Shown here: one piece after another, positions 6,709 through 10,760 of the stretch | Layout of the letters: every line of letters begins with the position of its first letter | How positions within the stretch are numbered: the stretch's first letter is position 1 | Source of the DNA: an uncultured Rickettsiales bacterium | Lineage (GTDB): Bacteria; Pseudomonadota; Alphaproteobacteria; Rickettsiales; Deianiraeaceae | Assembly (NCBI GenBank): GCA_946544555.1 | Contig: CAMNMI010000026.1 | Coordinates: forward strand, 1-10,760 | DNA: 10,760 bases | Reading direction: 5' to 3' | Notes under the pieces: generated by a model | What the model saw: the letters and a program-made list of their open reading frames with translations, nothing else | Databases searched by the model: none | What the model was told of the DNA's origin: nothing | Translations under genes and position numbers: made by a program

Positions 6709-7428
6709 ATGAGTGAACAAAAAACAGAAGAGGGAGGTTTGAGCTTAGGTGATTTTGCCAATGCTTTAAAGAAATTGTCAGAATTGAAGAAAAAATATAA
6801 TGATATAAATGAAATGCTGATTAATGAGGATCAACCACAAATTAAAACTGATAACAGTATACAAGGCGATAAACGGAAGAAACTTTACCAATATCTAACA
6901 TATTTGTTTGTTGGTGGACTTGCGGGAGAGGTAAATGTTGCAACTGGAAACATGAGACCATATCCAAAAGGTTTGAATTTGAGATTGAAGGACATGAAAG
7001 TTGAAGAATTCAAAGTGCTACTCAAACAACCAGCTTTGAGTAATATTATCAACGAAACTGGTGTCAGTGGAGGCATAATGAAGATTGACGGTAAGAAAAG
7101 AATTATTCATGCTTGCATAACGCCAAGTAATGTGTTAAATAATGCATATATACAAGTGATGGACTTGTGGAAAGACGACAATAAAACCCTTGGCACAAAA
7201 TTAAACGACTTTGTCAATTTATACAATGACAGTAAAGATGAAATCAAAAAAGTCGGACATGACGCACAAAAATGGTATCGTTGGAATGCAAAAAGACCAT
7301 TTGTAAATTTGTGGAGAATGTGTAAAAGAGCTTATCAAGCACAGGATTTTTCTTATGCTTGTGATAAATATAAAGAAGTATTTAGTTTGCTGGATACCTC
7401 CAAAAAAGCAAATAAAATACAAAAATAA
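6709..7428 (+). CDS. Hypothetical cytoplasmic protein, 239 aa
   Basis: I do not recognise this family. The N-terminal 65 residues are charged and helical, with a Lys-rich helix at about 20-34. A short hydrophobic stretch follows (about 63-80, LYQYLTYLFVGGLAGEVNVA), then a central mixed region with Gly-rich turns (about 85-135, including GVSGGIMKIDGKKRIIHACI), and a C-terminal helical part rich in Trp, Lys and Tyr (about 150-230, including WYRWNAKRPFVNLWRMCKRA). There is no signal peptide, and the single hydrophobic stretch is marginal as a membrane helix. It interrupts thiE and thiD, has its own promoter and is followed at once by a family B repeat. It is more AT-rich than its neighbours. There is no indication that it is a thiamine gene. 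Confidence 0.65.
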   Translation: MSEQKTEEGGLSLGDFANALKKLSELKKKYNDINEMLINEDQPQIKTDNSIQGDKRKKLYQYLTYLFVGGLAGEVNVATGNMRPYPKGLNLRLKDMKVEEFKVLLKQPALSNIINETGVSGGIMKIDGKKRIIHACITPSNVLNNAYIQVMDLWKDDNKTLGTKLNDFVNLYNDSKDEIKKVGHDAQKWYRWNAKRPFVNLWRMCKRAYQAQDFSYACDKYKEVFSLLDTSKKANKIQK

Positions 7429-7434
7429 ATTTAG

Positions 7435-7571
7435 TATTGCGCTGGGCGGAGCTGGGTATGCTGCGCTGGGCGGAGCGAGTTTTTACTCCGAGCGGAGTCT
7501 GAGCGGGAGCGAGGGCGGATTGAGCGAGGAGTTGAAAAACCGCGAGGGCGTGGCCTCGGGCAGCGCGACAT
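7435..7571 (+). repeat. GC-rich palindromic element (family B), full copy
   Basis: The element starts 6 bases after the preceding stop codon. Outer arms GCGCTG (7439-7444) and CAGCGC (7561-7566) pair; inner arms GTTTTT (7479-7484) and AAAAAC (7535-7540) pair. A hairpin ACTCCG-AG-CGGAGT occupies 7485-7498. The core is CGAGG-GCGTGG-CCTCG (7543-7558). The left part contains a direct repeat of 15 bases (7438-7452 and 7462-7476). The core ends 20 bases before TTGACA at 7579. With the promoter region it explains most of the 199-base gap before the microprotein. Confidence 0.75.
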
Positions 7572-7578
7572 AAAAAAC

Positions 7579-7621
7579 TTGACATCAAACCCCAAGCATA
7601 AAATCTATTGCAAATTATAAT
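7579..7621 (+). promoter_or_regulatory. Promoter region of the microprotein-thiD pair
   Basis: A perfect TATAAT (7616-7621) ends 6 bases before the ATG at 7628, giving a predicted leaderless transcript. The consensus TTGACA at 7579-7584 is 31 bases from it, too far for a single promoter; with it TAAAAT (7599-7604) would have a short 14-base spacer. Either two overlapping weak promoters exist, or TATAAT works with a poor -35 near 7593. Confidence 0.4.
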
Positions 7622-7627
7622 CAACTT

Positions 7628-7696
7628 ATGATGTGGTTTTTTGAATTTGTCTTCTGGCTGGCCGTTGGCCTTGTAGTGATGTATTTTGTTGGGTGA
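7628..7696 (+). CDS. Putative 22-residue membrane microprotein upstream of thiD
   Basis: The small frame starts ATGATGTGG and encodes MMWFFEFVFW followed by LAVGLVVMYFVG, one membrane-spanning helix with a single acidic residue. It ends TGA at 7694-7696, one base before the thiD ATG at 7698, so translation of thiD could be coupled to it; the last codons (GGGTGA) also look like a ribosome binding site for thiD. A perfect -10 box lies 6 bases upstream of its ATG, which is where a leaderless message would start. It may be a small membrane protein, a leader peptide controlling thiD, or a chance frame. Homology is unknown. Confidence 0.45.
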   Translation: MMWFFEFVFWLAVGLVVMYFVG

Positions 7697-7697
7697 T

Positions 7698-8510
7698 ATG
7701 AAAACAGTCCTAACAATAGCAGGAAGTGATTGCAGTGGCGGCGCTGGCGTGCAGGCAGACCTCAAAACAATGACAGCGCACGGCGTTTATGGCATGTCCG
7801 CGTTTGCAATGTTGACTGCTCAAAATACAACTGGAATACAAGAGGTTTTCGAGCTTCCGCCAGCATTTTTAGCTACTCAAATTGACAGTTGTTGCACCGA
7901 CATCATGCCTGACGCGACAAAGACGGGAGCGCTTTTTGATGCAGAAAAAATCAAGGTTGCAGTCGCCAAAATCAAGCGATATAATCTGAAAAATGTGGTG
8001 ATTGACCCAGTCATGGTTTGCACCGCAAAAGGTGGAGTGACCGACTGTCTACTGCGTCCCGAAGCCGTTACGAGCATGCTTGATGACTTGTTTTCAGTGG
8101 CCGACATCATCACTCCAAACATTCCTGAAACGGTGGTTTTAGTTGAAAAAATAACTGGTAAATCTGTGCGAATTGATAGCCGCGACAAAATGGAAGAATG
8201 TGCTAAAATACTGGCCGAAACTGTGAAAAATAAGTGTGTTTTAGTGAAGGGCGGACATTTCAGCGAATGCAGCGATTGTCTCTATTTTGACGGCAAAATC
8301 ACTTGGTTTGAGGGCAAAAAAGTAGATACAAAAAACACTCACGGCACAGGATGCACACTTTCTTCCGCGATTGCGAGCAACTTGGCGCTCGGTTTTGACA
8401 TAGTTCAAAGCGTTAAAAATGCCAAAGATTATGTCTATAATGCAATCTTGAATAACCAAAAAATTGGCCACGGAAACGGTCCAGTCAATCACTGTTGGAA
8501 TATCAAATAA
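7698..8510 (+). CDS. thiD: Hydroxymethylpyrimidine/phosphomethylpyrimidine kinase ThiD
   Basis: ThiD phosphorylates HMP and then HMP-P to give HMP-PP, the pyrimidine substrate of ThiE. The ribokinase-fold signatures are clear: AGSDCSGGAGVQADLKT (8-24), KTGAL (75-79), IDPVMV (102-107), ITPNIPE (138-144), VLVKGGH (181-187), the anion-hole and catalytic loop HGTGCTLSSAIA (215-226) and the C-terminal GHGNGPVNH (257-265). The 270-residue length is normal. ATG 7698 is preferred to the in-frame TTG codons at 7686 and 7689, because GGGTGA lies directly upstream and the protein then begins MKTVLTIAGSD as expected. Its stop codon lies inside the left end of the AT-rich palindromic element, and it converges on the rluD-family gene. 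Confidence 0.95.
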   Translation: MKTVLTIAGSDCSGGAGVQADLKTMTAHGVYGMSAFAMLTAQNTTGIQEVFELPPAFLATQIDSCCTDIMPDATKTGALFDAEKIKVAVAKIKRYNLKNVVIDPVMVCTAKGGVTDCLLRPEAVTSMLDDLFSVADIITPNIPETVVLVEKITGKSVRIDSRDKMEECAKILAETVKNKCVLVKGGHFSECSDCLYFDGKITWFEGKKVDTKNTHGTGCTLSSAIASNLALGFDIVQSVKNAKDYVYNAILNNQKIGHGNGPVNHCWNIK

Positions 8511-8590
8511 TTCTACATATAGTAATACTGTTAATAGTAATACTATTTGTAGAATTTCTATATGTAGTATTACTATTAATAGAATTATTT
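8505..8590. repeat. AT-rich palindromic element (family A), intergenic copy
   Basis: The ends are inverted copies: AAATAATTCTACATATAGTA from the left (8505) and AAATAATTCTATTAATAGTA read from the right (8590, minus strand), with similarity extending over about 25 bases. A further imperfect palindrome spans 8510-8555. The element occupies the entire gap between thiD and the rluD-family gene and contains the last AAA-TAA codons of both. As a hairpin it might act as a two-way terminator, but there is no GC-rich stem or clear U-run. Confidence 0.8.
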
Positions 8591-9541
8591 GCCGTTAACA
8601 AACTCGTCAATTTCAGAATTTCTCCTCTCAATTTCAACAAGTTCACCGCTAATTGGATCATTGAATTTTAGGTGATAACTATGCAGCATTTGGCGAGTAA
8701 AACCAAGCATTGCATCAGCTTTTTTGAGGTTAGAATTTGTGTAAATTTGCTCTCCAACCAGCGGGTGTTTGAGGCTCTGCATATGCAGGCGAATTTGGTG
8801 CGTACGCCCGGTTTCCAACCTGCATTCCACCAGCGAATATTTTCCGCCGCAAACCACTTTCAGCACCTTGTAATGCGTAATTGCAAGCTTGGCGCCATCG
8901 TCATTTTCATGGCAAATTTTCATGCGCTCAATGTTTTTTTTGTCCCTACAAATGTGGTTTTGAACGCACCCAACAGGCGGCACGGGCACGCCATGGCACA
9001 ACGCCAAATACCTTCTGTCTATCGCATGATTTTTTATCAACTCGGCCAGCAGGCGGTGCGATTTGTTGTTTTTTGCCACAATCATCAGGCCACTCGTGTC
9101 CTTGTCAAGCCGATGGACGATGCCAAGGCGCTCATCTCCGCGTTCATTTGAGAGTGTTATCCGACCATTTTCAACAAGTTTTAGCAGACCATTCACCAGC
9201 GTATTTTCACGATTTCCCGCGCCAGGATGCACCGACAACCCCGCTTGTTTATTGATTACAATCAGGTTTTTGTTTTCAAAAACTATGTCAATTTTGATGT
9301 CCTTGGCTTGCAGTTTTGTGTCCCTATTTTTCGGCACGCATTCAATGTCAATTTGGTCGCTATTTTTGACTTCAAAACTGCATTTTTTTATGACTTTTTC
9401 ATTGACTTTTGCACCACCATTTTTGATGAAATTTTGCACTTCAACGCGTGAAAATTCGCCGTTCAATTTGGTTGTTAAAAACGCGTCCAATCTTGCTTTT
9501 TCAGTGGCAACAAACGAGAATTTCACAAGCTTTTGTGTCAT
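8585..9541 (-). CDS. rluD: RluD-family 23S rRNA pseudouridine synthase
   Basis: The enzyme converts specific uridines in 23S rRNA to pseudouridine. An N-terminal S4 RNA-binding domain (about 17-63, RLDAFLTTKL and FIKNGGAKVNEKVIKK) is followed by the catalytic domain with VHRLDKDTSGLMIVAK (142-157, catalytic Asp146) and RLETGRTHQIRLHM (241-254). The 318-residue length fits RluD (326 in E. coli), and the S4 domain plus these motifs fit RluC or RluD; RluD is the more likely. The ATG at 9541 is chosen because S4-containing relatives begin about there; longer in-frame starts (9583, 9691) would add hydrophobic, atypical residues and the longest would run into tsaC. No clear promoter or Shine-Dalgarno site was found. 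Its stop codon is within the AT-rich palindromic element. Confidence 0.92.
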   Translation of the reverse strand: MTQKLVKFSFVATEKARLDAFLTTKLNGEFSRVEVQNFIKNGGAKVNEKVIKKCSFEVKNSDQIDIECVPKNRDTKLQAKDIKIDIVFENKNLIVINKQAGLSVHPGAGNRENTLVNGLLKLVENGRITLSNERGDERLGIVHRLDKDTSGLMIVAKNNKSHRLLAELIKNHAIDRRYLALCHGVPVPPVGCVQNHICRDKKNIERMKICHENDDGAKLAITHYKVLKVVCGGKYSLVECRLETGRTHQIRLHMQSLKHPLVGEQIYTNSNLKKADAMLGFTRQMLHSYHLKFNDPISGELVEIERRNSEIDEFVNGK

Positions 9542-9604
9542 GAAAAAAATAAAAGTAAATCTTGAAAAATATTTTTTTGACATGACAAAACAGCGCTCGC
9601 AAAC

Positions 9605-10315
9605 ATGGAAAATTCCATAAGTAAAAAAATTGAAAATGACACGGACGCAGTGGCAAAAAGGTTGCTGTCGGGAGAAGTTTTTTTGGTGCAAACTGACACA
9701 GTTTTTGGACTAATTTGTTGCGCTGATGACGAGCTTGCGGCGCGTAAAATTATTGACATAAAACACAGAGACCATCCTGCTTTTGGCCTCTTCGTAAGCG
9801 GTGTTGATATGGCCAAGCAGTATGTGGAAATTGATGCAAGACAGGAGGAGGTTTTTAACACTGTTTTTCCGGGACATTTTACATTGATTTTCAAGGCAAA
9901 TATTTCTACATATAGTAATACTACATATAGAAACATTACTACTAATAGTAATACTACAAATAGAATTATTTCGCAAGCATTTGGCACAAAATTGGTTGAA
10001 AATGAAGAGGTAAAAACGCTCGGATTGAGAGTGCCAAAAAGTGATTTTTGCATTGAAATTGTCAGCAAAGTTGGCAAGCCATTGATAGCAACTTCGGCCA
10101 ATATTTCAGGGCATGAAACAGCCAAAAGTATAGATGAAATTGAGCCATCAATTTTGCAGTCAGTGGACGGAATTTGCTACGATGAAAACGTGCAACAAAA
10201 CAACTTTAACTCCACAATTATTGACCTGTCGCTTGGGACAAAAAATGCGAAGATAATAAGGCAAGGAAGTGGGGATTTGGAGATTGTGAGTAAGTTGGTG
10301 GAGGTTGTGTATTGA
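9605..10315 (+). CDS. tsaC: Threonylcarbamoyl-AMP synthase (TsaC/YrdC/Sua5), with in-frame repeat insertion
   Basis: The enzyme makes threonylcarbamoyl-AMP from threonine, bicarbonate and ATP for the t6A modification at position 37 of ANN-decoding tRNAs. Family motifs are TDTVFGL (30-36, usually PTDTVYGL), IKHRDHPAFGL (52-62, substrate-binding KxR), FPGHFTLIF (88-96, family WPGPxTLIL), LGLRVP (139-144) and ATSANISG (162-169). Between TLIF and LGLRVP the family normally has about 18-20 residues; here there are 42, because the AT-rich palindromic element at 9898-9971 is read in frame as about 25 Asn/Thr/Ser/Tyr-rich residues (roughly 99-123). Without them the length would be about 211, normal for the short form. 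The frame is open on both sides, so the gene is probably functional, with an extra surface loop. It is divergent from the rluD-family gene with a 63-base gap. The ATG at 9605 has no clear Shine-Dalgarno site. Confidence 0.93.
   Translation: MENSISKKIENDTDAVAKRLLSGEVFLVQTDTVFGLICCADDELAARKIIDIKHRDHPAFGLFVSGVDMAKQYVEIDARQEEVFNTVFPGHFTLIFKANISTYSNTTYRNITTNSNTTNRIISQAFGTKLVENEEVKTLGLRVPKSDFCIEIVSKVGKPLIATSANISGHETAKSIDEIEPSILQSVDGICYDENVQQNNFNSTIIDLSLGTKNAKIIRQGSGDLEIVSKLVEVVY
9898..9971 (+). repeat. AT-rich palindromic element (family A), copy inside tsaC
   Basis: The left end AAATATTTCTACATATAGTA and the right end (read on the minus strand) AAATAATTCTATTTGTAGTA are inverted copies and match the ends of the copy at 8505-8590. 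An internal direct repeat of 21 bases (9912-9932 and 9945-9965, one mismatch) has a 33-base period, a multiple of three. The reading frame of tsaC contains no stop inside the element, although TAG and TAA occur in the other frames. Confidence 0.85.
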
Positions 10316-10427
10316 TGTGGTGCGAGGGGCGGAGCGCGTTTGTCGGAGGAGCGAGGAGGAGCGGAGCTCCGACAGGGAGCGAGGAGATGACAAACGGCGA
10401 GGGCGTGGCCTCGGGCCCGCACCACAT
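10315..10427 (+). repeat. GC-rich palindromic element (family B), best-formed copy
   Basis: The element starts on the last base of the tsaC stop codon. Outer arms ATGTGGTGCG (10315-10324) and CGCACCACAT (10418-10427) pair perfectly over 10 bases. Inner arms CGTTTGTC (10337-10344) and GACAAACG (10389-10396) pair perfectly over 8. A further stem TGTCGGAG (10341-10348) with CTCCGACA (10367-10374) would compete with the inner arm. The core hairpin CGAGG-GCGTGG-CCTCG is at 10398-10413 and ends 19 bases before TTGAAA at 10433. The middle is rich in GAG and GGAG units. Confidence 0.8.
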
Positions 10428-10432
10428 AAAAC

Positions 10433-10460
10433 TTGAAATTTATATTTTTAGTGTAGTGTC
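10433..10460 (+). promoter_or_regulatory. Possible lpxB promoter
   Basis: TTGAAA (10433-10438) lies 34 bases upstream of the lpxB ATG. No good -10 is present; TAGTGT (10454-10459, 15-base spacer) is the nearest candidate. The call rests mostly on the same hexamer-to-start spacing as the other genes that follow a family B repeat. Confidence 0.3.
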
Positions 10461-10466
10461 AAGCCA

Positions 10467-10760
10467 ATGAAATTGTTCCTCGTTTGCGCAGAAAAATCGG
10501 GCTCAAACATAATAAAACAGGTGCTTGAACGGCTACAAAAGGACGGCGCAAATTTGCAGGATATTGAAATGCGCGGCGTGGTTTATGATGATGTCGCAGC
10601 TGAATTCGGTATCAAACCACTGTTTTCGCCCAAGCAAATAGCTGTTTTAGGTATCGGAGACATCCTCACAAGCATTCCGCGGATTGTGTCAAAAATCAAT
10701 CTGACAGCCAAAGAAATTGCCACTTGGAGCCCTGATTTAGTGCTTTCGGTGGATGCCTAT
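10467..10760 (+). CDS. lpxB: Lipid-A-disaccharide synthase LpxB, N-terminal 98 residues, cut by window edge
   Basis: LpxB joins UDP-2,3-diacylglucosamine and lipid X to form the lipid A disaccharide at the inner membrane. The visible part starts MKLFLVCAEKSGSNIIKQVL and continues with SPKQIAVLGIGDILTSIPRI (about 54-73; family LSVMGLVEVLPRLPRL) and PDLVLSVDAY at the end (family PDxxIxIDAPDF). The N-terminal donor-site motif, normally AGExSGD, reads CAEKSGS: the Glu and SG are kept, but the first Gly and the Asp are replaced. The order and spacing still make LpxB the best call. It implies that the organism makes lipid A. It follows a family B repeat and has no visible Shine-Dalgarno site. The gene continues beyond the window. 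Confidence 0.8.
   Translation, partial: MKLFLVCAEKSGSNIIKQVLERLQKDGANLQDIEMRGVVYDDVAAEFGIKPLFSPKQIAVLGIGDILTSIPRIVSKINLTAKEIATWSPDLVLSVDAY

Noticed and set aside
83..7428. Possible relationship between the orphans at 83-991 and 6709-7428 (both have a Trp/Lys-rich helical region)
   Set aside because: The similarity is limited to composition; no aligned motif could be supported by eye.
7628..7696. Resemblance of the microprotein start to CydX (both begin with Met, Trp and aromatic residues)
   Set aside because: No cytochrome bd genes are nearby and the match is only general hydrophobic and aromatic composition.
8505..8590. Possible CRISPR array or tandem repeat array
   Set aside because: There are no regularly spaced repeats with unique spacers; the structure is one palindrome with inverted ends.
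8672..9620. Long plus-strand frames opposite the rluD-family gene
   Set aside because: They are shadow frames of a clearly recognised gene, and their translations match no family and lack promoters.
9542..9691. Longer N-terminus for the rluD-family protein
   Set aside because: The extra residues are hydrophobic and unlike the family, and the longest version overlaps the start of tsaC on the other strand.
9538..10125. Minus-strand frame opposite tsaC
   Set aside because: It is antisense to conserved tsaC motifs and shows no protein-like domain pattern.
10315..10427. Family B element as a classical Rho-independent terminator
   Set aside because: No T-run follows the hairpins; the right arm is followed by ATAAAACTTG, so a typical terminator is not supported.

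Overview
The window looks like a host-associated alphaproteobacterium of Rickettsiales type. The signs are a moderately AT-rich genome, a lone rickettsial-style VirB9, an alphaproteobacterial-type ribosomal protein bL28, an EamA-family transporter, several lineage-specific orphans, and palindromic repeats, one of which sits in frame inside a conserved gene (as Rickettsia palindromic elements do). The assignment is an inference from gene content only. The LPS gene lpxB at the right edge indicates a lipid A-bearing envelope.

Layout, left to right: a truncated GC-rich repeat (1-23); an unrecognised basic protein (83-991); a class I HMG-CoA reductase (1013-2101); an EamA/DMT transporter (2261-3148), tail to tail with an unrecognised membrane-hairpin/coiled-coil protein (3145-3726, minus); virB9 (3918-4727); an unrecognised basic helical protein (4773-5525); rpmB (5572-5955, minus), divergent from thiE (6037-6675); another orphan (6709-7428); an unlisted 22-residue membrane microprotein (7628-7696) abutting thiD (7698-8510); an rluD-family pseudouridine synthase (8585-9541, minus), convergent with thiD and divergent from tsaC (9605-10315); and the start of lpxB (10467-10760). 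thiE and thiD supply two steps of thiamine phosphate synthesis; the other genes share no obvious pathway.

Two repeat families stand out. Family A is an AT-rich palindrome with about 25-base inverted ends. One copy (8505-8590) fills the gap between thiD and rluD and supplies both stop codons. The other (9898-9971) lies inside tsaC, is read through in frame and adds about 25 Asn/Thr-rich residues. Family B is a GC-rich palindromic element with a conserved core hairpin (stem CGAGG/CCTCG, loop GCGTGG). Four plus-strand copies lie at a nearly fixed distance (19-20 bases) upstream of a TTGACA/TTGAAA hexamer that precedes EamA, virB9, the microprotein-thiD pair and lpxB. In the two longest copies the outer arms differ in sequence but each still pairs with its partner.

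Many genes seem to have their own promoter, with the -10 box so close to the start codon that transcripts would be leaderless or have very short leaders. Classical Shine-Dalgarno sites are scarce.
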